DNA of 64,000 bases from the NCBI RefSeq assembly GCF_027244095.1, contig NC_069659.1:84627501-84691500 (forward strand). The letters are read 5' to 3'. How positions within the stretch are numbered: position 1 is the stretch's first letter; every line of letters starts with the position of its first letter. The notes beneath the pieces were generated by a model. That model saw only the letters and a program-made list of their open reading frames with translations, was not told the DNA's origin and did not search any database. Shown piece by piece: positions 56,301 through 64,000 of this stretch. The DNA comes from Hemicordylus capensis (Eukaryota; Chordata; Lepidosauria; Squamata; Cordylidae). A program made the position numbers and the translations under genes.

Positions 56301-59114
56301 AAGCAGCAGCAGTCTTTAAGTTATCCATACTGGTACAGATGCTGTACTTGCCTCCCTGTGGAGTCAGCAGCTGTGGACACCGTGTGTGTTCACACGCACA
56401 TGTGCATGTGTGTGCAATTCACAGGGAAAGGAAAAAAGGATACACATTCTCTCCAAGGACATTACTTCCCTGATCTTCAAAGAAGCCACATGGGGTTGTT
56501 AATTAGTTTTAAAAGCCAACACAGGAAATCCTAATCATGGATCTCCTGAGTCACACCTACTTTGGCCTTGTTCTTTTAAAAATATCACTGAAGTTACTTC
56601 AAAAAGCATTCACTGCTGGATTTAAGCTTTCAGAAGTCCAACTGCTTTGTGAGGCCAAGAACACTGTTTCATCCATTGGGATCCACTTATGTGGATGAAA
56701 ACGTCACTGCACCAATTTGTCTCACTCATACTTTAGGACTGATAATAATGCCAACAGCACAATCCAATCCATATTACCTGAATAGAAGATGACTTTGAAT
56801 TTAAGACAACCCTCTTGAAAAACAGAGGTTAAATACAGGTTATATCTGTATGTACCCTAAAAGAACAGGGCTCTAAATTTAAGAAAAACCCCGCCCAATT
56901 TCTAACCCCAAAGAACTTAGAAGGAAAACTAGTCTTGGATTCAGGTAAACTTAACCTAGTATTTACCTAGTAAATTTACCTCGTATTTAGAAGCAATATT
57001 GTGTTCACTGGGGCTTGCTCTGAGGAAAGTGTGCAAAGGATTGTAGTCTAAAGCTGCATTCTATGCACACTTACCTAGGAGCAAACCCTAGTGAATACAT
57101 TTTTACATGCACTGAATTGGAACCAACTTCTACTGATACTGAAGTTCATGGAACTTCCGCTACAAGTAAAGGTCAGACTGAAGGTCTCCAATTTTGGAAC
57201 CAAGTCTGCACAACTGTTCACAGATAGCAGACTTAAATATTTAGGACCCAAAGTACACTTCAATGGAATTTGATCTAGACATATGTTACATCCCAATCCT
57301 AAACAGATATACTTGGAAGTTAAGTCCCACTCAGTTGGTAGTAAGTGTGCCTAAGAATGCAGCTCCTCAAAGCCCTAGGGCTATTTTAGTTGAAAAGAAA
57401 CTGAATCACACGGCCATGATGGATACCATGGAATTGCATACCTATCCTCAGCCTGAACACTTTACATTAAGCTAAAATCCCATGCACACTTGCTTAAGAG
57501 CAAGTCCCTAACACAGAACTTGCTTAGAAGCAAATATTCAGTGAAGCTGCACGTTCTGTTGCTTCCAATGGAATTTTCCTTCCACTTGGGTGCACTCCTA
57601 ATTCCGAAGTATTCCCACTTTAAATTTTTGAGATTTCTCCAAAATAAGAGATTTGAGAGGCTACTTTAAAAAAAAAAATCATCACATTGGGCCCTTACAA
57701 TAGTCTTTGGAGGAAGAAGCAGAGTTCATTCTTACTACATGTACGAACTTTAAAACTACTCTTAAGTAATAAGGGGCGGGGCAGAGAAGTGAGTAAGCGA
57801 TTTGACTGCAATCCAAAACGATAGGCTCTCAAGAGTAACCTCACAGACGTCCATGATACCCCTCTTAAGTGCGTCCCATCTCTAACTCATCCCAGAGGGC
57901 TATTCTAGAGTAAATGGCCACAGGATCGCATCTTAAATCTTGAAGCCTGTCGTTTCTTACAACGAGGGAATGGTTACAATCCACACACCAGTTACTCCGG
58001 AGCAGTCCCAAACAGTACACAAAGACTCCTCCAGTATAGGCGACATGCAGATTACAACTGAAAACCGCTGGAAATAGTGTCCATTGGACCACTAACTTCC
58101 AAAATCAATACACCTAGGCTTGAAGAGTAAAAGGCACTTTGAATAGCTCATCCGGCCAATTGTTCCTTGTTAAGTACTAGTTCATGTGTTTTTTATTTGT
58201 ATTTTTTTTTTAACACAGTGCAACAGGATGTGAACCGCAAACCACTGAAACGAGCTCTATAATTTCACTGCAAGCAAACCAACTTGGTTGTGAGTTAATG
58301 TTGGTCTTTTGGATCACAGGTTTTGGAGTGCCCAATCGCAAGCAGTTAAATAGAACCTTTGGGTCACGCCGGGCGCATGCGTGCCACGCAGCATCCCGCT
58401 GACGTTCCCCCGCTGAACGCCTTGCTTGGGTTCGGTGGTTTCCAAGCAAGGGCAGCGAAGGGAAGCCCAGCGCGCTGCGAACCGGCTTGGTCGGGTCTTA
58501 GAAGTACCTGAGCGGTGCACGTGCTCGGGCGGCGGCAGCTGCTGCCCTTCAGCCGCCGAGGGGAAGGTGCTGTCCGTCACCCCGCACTTAACACCGCCGC
58601 CCTGGTGGAGATGCTTCCGCAGGCGCCGCCGCAGGACGTGGAGCTGCTCTCCTCCTTGCGAGCGGGAGATGTTGGCTGGCTGGATGAGGTACTCTGCCCC
58701 GCGCAGATAGAAAGCGCCGCGGATCCCTCCGCAGAGGCTGAGGGCAGCGGCAGAGGCTGGGTCCCCGTTGACGGTGCCCGAGTAGAAGCAGCCGGCCAAG
58801 GCGGCGCCGACGGGCTGCTCGGACGCTTCTTCTGCTTCCTTCTCCCCTCTCGGGGGGCGACTGCCCACGTATTGCAGCGTCAGGTCCGGCGCCAAAAAGC
58901 TGCTGTCCGGCTGCAGCTCCAGGCTGATGCGCTCGCCAAAGGCGTCGAGGCGGTAGAGCCGCCCGCCCGCCGCCGGTTGCTGGTACTCGGCAGAGTCCAG
59001 GCTCACGGGCACCACCAGCTGCTGCTGCTGCTCCTCCTGCAGCCGCGGGCTGCCCTCCGCGGCCAGGCAGAGCAGTAGCGCGCTCAGCACCAGGCTTGCT
59101 GCCTCCCTCTTCAT
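45104..59114 (-). CDS. ADAMTS1: ADAMTS1 metalloproteinase, complete nine-exon gene
   Basis: The gene encodes a secreted zinc metalloproteinase of the extracellular matrix; the family cleaves aggrecan and versican. Coding exons, in transcript order, are 59114-58508, 53815-53469, 52818-52686, 51917-51750, 48858-48578, 48220-48034, 47933-47758, 46533-46358 and 45836-45104. All introns are GT-AG and the phases chain to 935 residues; human ADAMTS1, recalled from memory, is 967. Domains: signal peptide 1-21; prodomain to 211 with cysteine switch C177; furin site RKKR 208-211; protease with zinc motif [12 protein letters not shown] 360-371 and Met-turn MMASML; disintegrin-like domain about 425-512; TSP1 repeat about 517-573; cysteine-rich region and spacer about 576-820; TSP1 repeats about 825-877 and 880-934. 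The three-TSP1 layout and near-identity across the protease domain identify ADAMTS1 rather than ADAMTS5 or ADAMTS4. The prodomain-protease linker is shorter than human and lacks its acidic run. The gene looks intact. Confidence 0.97.
46358..46533 (-). CDS. ADAMTS1: ADAMTS1 coding exon 8 (cysteine-rich region)
   Basis: The exon encodes residues 634-691 plus two bases of codon 692. [20 protein letters not shown] and [17 protein letters not shown] match human ADAMTS1 closely. The acceptor is TAAAG|GTAGTG. I chose the donor TCCAG|GTGCGT because it gives the right phase and keeps the length of the human protein: [13 protein letters not shown] here against SGSVTSAKPGYHD in human. The last few residues are otherwise unlike human and the donor is not a strong consensus, so this boundary is the least certain of the eight. 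Confidence 0.9.
46534..47757 (-). other. ADAMTS1 intron 7 (1224 bp)
   Basis: The intron holds an unexplained minus-strand open frame (46824-47213). An inverted repeat lies just upstream of it near 47220-47265: GATCTTCCAAGCA faces TGCTAGAAGATC. A short LINE-tail-like stretch is near 46900. 47300-47757 shows nothing recognisable. Confidence 0.7.
47758..47933 (-). CDS. ADAMTS1: ADAMTS1 coding exon 7 (cysteine-rich region)
   Basis: The exon encodes residues 575 (split) to 633: [20 protein letters not shown], then [20 protein letters not shown] and YFFVLQPK. This is the cysteine-rich domain after the central TSP1 repeat. The acceptor is TACAG|GCAAAA and the donor is TAAG|GTAGGA. The intron before it is only 100 bp, the shortest in the gene. 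Confidence 0.95.
48034..48220 (-). CDS. ADAMTS1: ADAMTS1 coding exon 6 (first TSP1 repeat)
   Basis: The exon encodes residues 513-574 plus one base. [20 protein letters not shown] is a canonical thrombospondin type-1 repeat start, with WxxW and [28 protein letters not shown] and [13 protein letters not shown] follow. The acceptor is ATGCAG|GCACCT and the donor is AGTG|GTAAGC. Confidence 0.96.
48370..48510 (+). mobile_element. LINE 3' tail fragment in ADAMTS1 intron 5
   Basis: TATTGTTGTAAACTGCCCAG and GGGGCAGTATATAAATATG are the generic tail of CR1/L2-group LINEs. Confidence 0.5.
48578..48858 (-). CDS. ADAMTS1: ADAMTS1 coding exon 5 (disintegrin-like domain)
   Basis: The exon encodes residues 419 (split) to 512. 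It begins [15 protein letters not shown] and contains [20 protein letters not shown] and [20 protein letters not shown], the disintegrin-like domain of ADAMTS1. It ends [12 protein letters not shown]. The acceptor is TTTCAG|GTGAGT and the donor is CAT|GTAAGT. The human protein continues FDTPFHGSW where this one continues APIHGGW, so the junction sits in a slightly variable linker. Confidence 0.95.
49735..50124. mobile_element. Fold-back MITE in ADAMTS1 intron 4
   Basis: Arms of about 125 bp (49811-49940 and 49958-50080) are inverted copies around a loop of about 17 bp; examples are GGTCCTTACCTGCTCCACTG and the facing CAGTGGAGCCGGTAAGGACC. The right end is GCACATCCCTAG, the terminus of the hAT-like MITE family also seen at 1025. 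The left terminus is decayed. Confidence 0.7.
50133..50849 (-). mobile_element. hAT-like element with an open frame, in ADAMTS1 intron 4
   Basis: Termini CAGTGTTCCCTCTAAGG and CAGAAGGAACACTG are short inverted repeats. Flanking TTGGAAAC and GTGGGAAC agree at 6 of 8. On the minus strand a frame from about 50732 stays open for about 130 codons (for example [20 protein letters not shown]) before running into the (AAAG)n tract. I do not recognise the protein. Confidence 0.55.
50265..50337. repeat. (AAAG)n microsatellite
   Basis: About 18 units lie inside the hAT-like element of intron 4. Confidence 0.95.
51750..51917 (-). CDS. ADAMTS1: ADAMTS1 coding exon 4 (zinc motif second half, Met-turn)
   Basis: The exon encodes the end of codon 363 to the first base of codon 419. 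[13 protein letters not shown] completes the zinc site (H360, H364, H370). [12 protein letters not shown] carries the Met-turn, and [16 protein letters not shown] follows. The acceptor is AAG|GCCATG, preceded by an uninterrupted run of 19 T; the donor is CATG|GTAAGA. Confidence 0.95.
52351..52437. repeat. Family F palindromic repeat in ADAMTS1 intron 3
   Basis: GGCTGCAATCCTATGCATGC at the left faces AAACATGCATAGGATTTG at the right. Confidence 0.55.
52686..52818 (-). CDS. ADAMTS1: ADAMTS1 coding exon 3 (first half of zinc motif)
   Basis: The exon encodes residues 319-362 plus one base of codon 363. It begins [17 protein letters not shown] and ends in TTTHEL, so the zinc-binding motif HELGH is split by the next intron. 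The acceptor is ATATAG|GATCTC and the donor is TTAG|GTAATT. Cysteine spacing matches the ADAMTS1 protease domain. Confidence 0.95.
53469..53815 (-). CDS. ADAMTS1: ADAMTS1 coding exon 2 (furin site, N-terminal protease)
   Basis: The exon encodes residues 203-318. The acceptor is AATACAG|GAAAT and the donor is ACAG|GTAAGA. The RKKR proprotein-convertase site at 208-211 is followed by [20 protein letters not shown], the start of the mature enzyme. The protein then runs through the conserved [20 protein letters not shown] stretch to [10 protein letters not shown]. Phase is 1 at entry and 0 at exit. The AT-rich sequence just before the acceptor has a weak pyrimidine tract. Confidence 0.96.
54510..54610 (+). 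mobile_element. Family A SINE, 3' fragment in intron 1
   Basis: CTTCCTGTATTCTACCAAAG, CTGTGGTCGCCAGGAGTC and CACACTGACTCGAAG match the 3' third of family A. Confidence 0.65.
54816..55259 (+). mobile_element. Harbinger-like MITE (GAGGC family), uninterrupted copy
   Basis: GAGGGGATTCTCACAATC at the left and GATCGTGAGACTCGCCTC at the right. A subterminal hairpin (ATCAGGCAAAGGCGGGCTA facing TAGCCCGCTTTTACCTGAT) and GGATGCCCTGCGCACTTGCG are shared with the 37499-38764 copy, which it resembles without the Tc1 insertion. Confidence 0.75.
55313..55482. repeat. Palindrome with about 37-bp arms in intron 1
   Basis: GTTGCACCAGCAGGTGAAAC (55320) faces GTTTCACCTACTGGTGCAAC (55456). Weaker matches extend outward to CCTCC and GGAGG. 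The arms enclose about 105 bp. Confidence 0.6.
55575..56214. mobile_element. DNA element with about 50-bp terminal inverted repeats
   Basis: TCTCAACCCTGGAAACTGCT with ATACAGCGTGGTATC at the left is inverted at the right as GATATCACACTGTATAGCAG with TTTCCAGGGTTGAGA. The arms differ at only a few positions. The 540-bp interior shows no recognised coding sequence. Confidence 0.65.
57004..57610. repeat. Cluster of diverged family F repeats in intron 1
   Basis: Several halves occur: GCATTCTATGCACACTTACC with TAGGAGCAAACCC (57055), CAATCCTAAACAGATATACT with TGGAAGTTAAGTCCCACT (57294), and ATGCACACTTGCTTAAGAGC (57482). Confidence 0.5.
58508..59114 (-). CDS. ADAMTS1: ADAMTS1 coding exon 1 (signal peptide and prodomain)
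   Basis: The exon encodes residues 1-202 plus the first base of codon 203. The start is the ATG read from 59114 ([10 protein letters not shown]). It is the first ATG in the frame: the frame reads upstream through a TTG at 59264 to a TAG just beyond, and no ATG in any frame lies on this strand between 59115 and about 59450. The -3 base is A. The hydrophobic stretch at residues 6-19 is the signal peptide. The block from [14 protein letters not shown] to [20 protein letters not shown] is the typical ADAMTS1 prodomain. KCGV at 176-179 is the cysteine switch. A short glutamine run lies at 29-32. The donor is CTCAG|GTACTT. The exon is in a GC-rich CpG island. Confidence 0.95.
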
Positions 59115-59500
59115 GCTGCACACTCGGCGCGCGAGATTACGAGAGGCAAAGGCGGCAGAGAAGCAGCACACGCGCCCCCCGAAACTAACTTGAGGCAGCA
59201 CCTGCGTTTCTTCCCGGGACAACGACGACTCCTCCGACCAGGGCTGTCGCCGCACCGCTTCCAATAGCTAAGGCGGCGGAGGCGGCGGCTGCAGGGCTCG
59301 GCTTCTCCTCACGAGCCCAAAGTTAACTGGCAGCTGCCGTAGTTCTACCCGCTGCTGCGGCCGTCGTCTCCGCCAGGCGGCTGCTGCTGCTGCGTCCCGA
59401 GAGAGGCAAGTCCCCGCTTTGCGAGCGCCTCGGCTGTTCGCCGTGAATGCGAGCCCCAGAGCGGCCCGCGCTTCCCTTTATGGCACTCGGCTGCTGGGGT
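59115..59500 (-). promoter_or_regulatory. ADAMTS1: ADAMTS1 5'UTR and core promoter region
   Basis: This is GC-rich sequence upstream of the ATG. CCATAAAG on the minus strand (59483-59476) is TATA-like and would place transcription start near 59450. That gives a 5'UTR of about 330 nt with no upstream ATG. An inverted CCAAT lies near 59261. The start site is inferred, not shown. Confidence 0.5.
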
Positions 59501-60000
59501 GAGCACCCACCACCGCCCCCTTTGCTGGTAGGCGGGACCCCCGTGAACAAGCTCTTGAGCTCACTTGTGCGTAACTCGTGGCGGCTGGAGCTGCTGCTTG
59601 CTGGATGCCTGCCTGCGCCTGGCGAGCGGCCACTCCCTCATTTGGGGCGAGAGGGAGCGCAGCCCGGGCGGGGGAGAGACCTGCTCCGCACACGCACATT
59701 GAGCTCCGGCTCCAGAACTTAACAGGGCCAAGAAAAGCACACGAGCCGCGCTCCCTTCGCTCTGCCCCTCCCCACAACTCGCGCCCGCTGTCTCCCCTCT
59801 GCCAGAAGCTCAGGTTTTCCACGTAGGAGGCGCCTGCTGTCGTTGCTCAGTGTTCCAAGGGAAGGGAGAGGAGGACACGGAGGGCAGAAGTTCCCTTGAA
59901 TCCCGTCCACCCGAGCAGATCTCCTCTGTCCCTGCCTGCAGCCAGGTCCTCCTCCTCCTTCCCAGCCCCCTCACGATTCCCAGCCGTTTGGGCTTTAAGG

Positions 60001-61357
60001 AGGATGCTCCGAGAAAAGAGAGTCCAAGTCTCTTTCCACCCAAGACTATTAGTGAGTGAGTGAGAGATCTCATTGACTAAATAGTACGATAATAAAATTA
60101 TGGGTGTCTCCTAACTTGCTATACGATTCTGGAAAGATCCCTAAAGGAAGTCAGCAGTGGCACAACTTACCAAGATATATTAATTTGAATTGGAACACGT
60201 GACACAAAAACCGCAATCACTACTGTCCTGCATTGACATCTATCCTGTAAAACTGACTAGTAGTTGCCAAAAGGGTTTAACACTTTTATTGACTTTACTG
60301 CACATTTTCCACTGCTTAAAACAAAACACTTTCTCTCTAACCAGTGGAGAAGGGTCTGGGGTCTTTCTCCTTAAAATAGCATGTGCTGCCATTTCTTGCT
60401 TTGTCTGATCCCAGACTCTTATTTTTTCCTTTCCTTACTGCTTGTCTCTCTGGCAAACCAGGGGGACCTTTGGAATAGGAGAACCAGTAGGGTGATGAAA
60501 AGGTTTCTAATTACACTGCAGTTCAAAGGAACAGCATGTTCTCAAAGAGATCCTCAAGCACACGGTTCGTTTTAAGCAATGAGTTTACCTATAGCTTACT
60601 GTTCTTTCACAGTTTGGATGAGCACTATAATCTGTTGCACACCTGTACTTCTGTAAAGTTGTATTCTCTTTAAATCACTTAAAATATTTGTGTATATGCA
60701 GCCAATAAACTGCTATTAAAGTCTCAACTAAACCTTAGCAGTACAGCTAATCCACTTAATTCTTTATATGCAACAGTTTTGAGATGTCTACTATTTTGAC
60801 TGAGTGCTTTGCAAAGTTTTTGCCTTCCCACCCCAAATAAGGTAGTTTTCTTTTAAAGACCAAGGGCAAAGAACAAACACACACATCAAGGATTAGCAGT
60901 ACCCCTGTGGGTATTGGTGGACCACTGTCATACTTCTGAATCCAAAGTTCTCTATTGCATCACTTGCACATGAGTTTAAACTTCAGAGCATTTATTTCAT
61001 TCCTTTGGCCTTTGCACAATGACATTACAAAACTGCCTAGCCCCAATGACTTATTCCCTAGATCCAAAGGTTAGACCATTCTGCAGAAAAGTAAGCTCCT
61101 CTTTTATTTTTGCACTTGGATATGCATTCTGTATGTTCAATATGTTTGTCTATCCATATTAAATATTGTTTTAGGTAGAGTTGTATAAGTTTCCGGCTTT
61201 CTTTCAAAAGAATACTTTATAGTATAAACTAAAGCCTTATCTGATGGTAAATGAGATTATAAATTCTTGCTTTCATGCTATATAAACTGTCAATCAATTG
61301 TCCAGGTAATTCTTAGTATCCTTTTAAAGCCCAGTGTAACAATGTTCAATCAGCTAT
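60001..61357. other. ADAMTS1 upstream flank, no recognised repeat
   Basis: This is AT-rich, apparently unique sequence just beyond the CpG island. It is a reasonable place for regulatory elements, but none can be named from the sequence alone. Confidence 0.4.
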
Positions 61358-61635
61358 GGTGGCGCAGTGGGGAAGCAGCTTGCCTAGGGTGCAAGAGGTT
61401 GTTAGTTTGAATCCCTGCTGGTGTGCTTCCCAGACTATGCCTAGTACATATATTTGTAGTCGCCTATATTGAGCAGCAGCGATATAGGAGGGTGCTGAAG
61501 ACATCATCTCATACTGTGTGGGAGGAGGCACTGGTAAACCACTTCTGTATTCTACCAAGAAAATCACATGGATAGACAAATCTACATGATTGCTAGGAAT
61601 CAATGCTGGCTCAACGGCACAATCTTTCCTTTAAC
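61358..61635 (+). mobile_element. Family A tRNA-derived SINE, full length
   Basis: TGGTGGCGCAGTGGGGAAGC (box A region), GTTAGTTTGAATCCCTGCTG (box B region), GCAGCAGCGATATAGGAGGG, and the 3' end CAATGCTGGCTCAACGGCAC. Confidence 0.82.
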
Positions 61636-62889
61636 AATGTTAAGCATGGTCCAGAGAGCCACTAATGTTTCAATAAATGGAGAAAGCAGCATTACTGGAA
61701 ACACAGACTAGAATAATTCCGTACTCAGATGTATCAATCGGCTGAAAAATATAAAAGATTCTGCAAAGCACTGGTCACGATGGACACTAGTGCAAAGCTT
61801 TGCTATGAGGAGAAGTGTCCCCCACAAAAAAAGAAAACTAGCAAATGCACATGAAACACTATGGAAAGTATAGCAAAAGTGAAATGGCAAACTTATTTCA
61901 AAATGGGTGTGGCACTTCCACATCCTCTGAAAAGTTCCAGTAAAACTCCTTTTGGCTTGGAACATACAGTACATTCTCTATGTATTGTTTGTAACATAAT
62001 TTGGGCAATTTGTTTAGCCCGATCTTGAACATGTTTACTTAACAGTAAATCCTACTGAGTTCAATAGAACTTCTCAAATGAGTAAAGACTGACTTGATTT
62101 CAGACTTAGGCAGCTGTCATAAATATGTTTTCTTCTAGGAAGCAAGTGTGATCCTAAACATGCTTAGCATTCAGCTGCCACGTAGTTTATTACTGCATAG
62201 TGAAATGTGCTTCCTCAAAGTAAAGGCAACCTTATTTATAGTTTAAGAATTTCTTTTTGTCCATCATGAGCTATGGTTACAATAATATTTAAATTGCCTT
62301 TGTAACACCTAAACTCATCAAAATGCCAAAATAAAATATTGTAAACTCATCCCTGCATTGGTTAAGCTTAAACTTATAGACATCCAACAAGTCACTCATC
62401 AAAGTTGATGAATAAGATTATTTTGATGCTGCTATATAATACTAGCTCTTTTTGAGGCCTCATTCTGAAAGAACCAGATTACCTTAAAAAAAAAATGCAC
62501 CAATTTAGCAGTTTGTCCACCAGGTGGCAGTCTGTTATTATAAATAACTCAACTGGAATTGTTGCTGCAAAATATACAGAACAAGTTCTTTTGGAAGCCT
62601 TAACTTGCACTCAGCATTTTATTAGAACAATTTCTTTTAACACTGCTGTATTGTCTGTATAGTAGCTGAACAGCCATCTTCACAGACTAGACACATCTCA
62701 GTGGCACTCTTTCTGCTTGGTGCAATTTTAACTATTTAAGTTGTGGGGGGGGGCGCACCATCATAATGTGCTCATTTTAATATGCATCACAAACTATACA
62801 TTTTGATTGGACAAGTAAACTGGTCAACACCAATCTAGTAAGCTTTGGACTTGTACTTGATCTGAATAAAGTAGGTAGCCATAATACGA
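61636..62889. other. Unassigned flank with one family F repeat
   Basis: A diverged family F copy lies at about 62020-62165 (GAACATGTTTACTTAACAGT and GTGATCCTAAACATGCTTAG). Nothing else is recognised. Confidence 0.4.
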
Positions 62890-63155
62890 ATATGATGGAT
62901 ATTTATATACTGCTTTTCAATAGAAGTTCCCAAAGTGGTTTACGAAGATATAAATAAATGAATAAATAGGCTCCCCGTCGTCCTAACTCTCCCAAACGGC
63001 TCACAATCTAAAAAAGAAACATAAGACAGATAGATACCAGCAACAGCACTGGAGGCATGATGTGCTGGCAATGGATAGGGTCAGTTGCTCTCCCCCACTA
63101 AATAAAAATAATCACCACTTTACAAAGGTGCCTCTTTGATTAGTTAGCAGAGGAA
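62890..63155 (-). mobile_element. Family C SINE
   Basis: GATATTTATATACTGCTTTT, CAAAGTGGTTTACG, CTCACAATCTAAAAAAG, GATAGGGTCAGTTGCTCTCC and GCCTCTTTGATTAGTTAGCA on the plus strand are the family C sequence reversed. Confidence 0.75.
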
Positions 63156-64000
63156 AATAACACCAATGAGTCCCAAACAAGAATTTGCAAGTAAATGCAG
63201 AACAGTTCCTGCATGTGATTTTTCTCCTAAACACATGTGATAAAATGAACATTAATTGTGTAACTTACCTGTAGTGTGCGCTTGTATCAGAAGTCATCAT
63301 GACATTAATTGTATTACTGAATGAATAGTGTGTGTGACTGGGAGGGGGTGGAGGGAACTACAGTGTCGTCATTTTTTTAAAACCTCAGAAATAGCATAAT
63401 AAATTAGCCCTGTAGCTTATAACTGATAAACCACCTCTAAGGATTGTCTGGTAAAAGCAGGCTGTTATAAGCAGGCTCTCTTATAAGAGATTTTGGTGTA
63501 AGTTTGGAGTACTGTGCATTTTCCCTGTGATGCTAGTACATGATGATGGATCTAGTTCTGCACTGGAAGAACTAGCCCTGTTGATAAATTACAGTAAAGA
63601 AATGTGCAGGCAGCAGGGATTAAAGTGGAAGCCACTGTGGTGTTTTCACTTCACTAAATGCATAATCATTTGGAAGTTTATTCTGAACATCCTAAATTGC
63701 AAAAATTGCTAAATTGTATTTTCTTTTTAATGTGTTGACAGAACACTGAAATGAGTGAGAATTAAGAATATGTACTGTAGTATCAACCACCAGGTGGCTC
63801 ACTTATATCAGGAAAAATGACAAATCTACTGGTTTGAGTACATTTAACAGTGTTGCAGATATGACCATTTTACATTTTTGGTTTTGAAAATGTGAGTTTC
63901 TGTATTGAAGGGGTAATATAGAAGTTAGTTTGAATTTTCAATTACTTCATTTGTCTTGCTTTAGGTCAATAAATCGAAATGATTGATAATGCAATGGGAC
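63156..64000. other. Unassigned upstream flank
   Basis: Nothing recognisable was found. Confidence 0.4.

Larger units (their letters stand above)
53816..58507 (-). other. ADAMTS1 intron 1 (4692 bp)
   Basis: This is the largest intron. It holds a 3' fragment of a family A SINE (about 54510-54610), a Harbinger-like MITE (54816-55259), a palindrome (55313-55482), a TIR element (55575-56214) and several diverged palindromic repeats (57000-57610). The stretch 57610-58500 shows nothing recognisable except poly-A and poly-T runs. Confidence 0.85.
58350..60000. promoter_or_regulatory. CpG island over ADAMTS1 exon 1 and promoter
   Basis: The stretch is strikingly GC- and CpG-rich compared with the AT-rich window around it. 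It covers exon 1, the 5'UTR and several hundred bases upstream. It contains no recognised repeat, as expected of a vertebrate promoter island. The edges are approximate. Confidence 0.75.

Noticed and set aside
58515-59078. Plus-strand frame of 187 codons opposite ADAMTS1 exon 1
   Set aside because: It is a GC-rich shadow of the real exon with runs of leucine and alanine and no recognisable domain.
59115-59264. N-terminal extension of ADAMTS1 to 59264
   Set aside because: The upstream codon is TTG, not ATG, and the frame stops just beyond it. The ATG at 59114 gives a proper signal peptide.

Overview
This is a vertebrate nuclear window, most likely from a squamate reptile (a lizard). It holds one recognisable host gene on the minus strand, ADAMTS1, set in long intergenic DNA packed with transposable elements. 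The squamate call rests on the repeats: tRNA-derived SINEs of the Sauria type, SINEs with a 5S rRNA-like head, CR1- and L2-group LINEs, and many hAT-like and 3-bp-target-site MITEs. The species cannot be named from this.

ADAMTS1 runs from its ATG at 59114 to its TAA at 45104 in nine coding exons. I placed all eight introns by hand. Every one is GT-AG, the phases agree throughout, and the joined frame is 2808 nt (935 residues). The product is a secreted metalloproteinase with signal peptide, prodomain with cysteine switch, RKKR furin site, zinc protease domain, disintegrin-like domain, three thrombospondin type-1 repeats and cysteine-rich/spacer regions. Exon 1 lies in a CpG island (about 58350-60000) with a TATA-like box near 59480. 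The probable 3'UTR runs down to about 42650 and has a SINE inside it. Introns 1 and 4 are enlarged by transposons.

Layout: 1-6600 has a hAT-like MITE, a (TA)n tract, a three-level nested palindrome and a LINE endonuclease fragment. 6600-13250 is mostly unassigned, with a short motif recurring at 10.36-11.58 kb. 13.26-13.80 kb is a SINE inside a SINE. 14.15-18.03 kb holds two CR1 copies. 21.43-22.60 kb is a diverged tandem repeat. 23.9-33 kb is a field of SINEs, MITEs and CR1/L2 fragments. 33.2-35.0 kb is a three-element nest. 35.9-37.3 kb has a SINE next to an L2-like LINE. 37.5-38.8 kb is a Harbinger-like MITE split by a Tc1-like element. 39.9-42.1 kb holds a hAT element containing a SINE, and a MITE containing a hAT. 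42.6-59.5 kb is the ADAMTS1 transcription unit. 59.5-64 kb is upstream flank with two SINEs.

I found no other host protein gene, no functional RNA gene, no CRISPR and no undescribed multi-gene system. The most interesting material is the well-dated nesting of transposons and several palindromic or ORF-bearing insertions inside ADAMTS1 introns.
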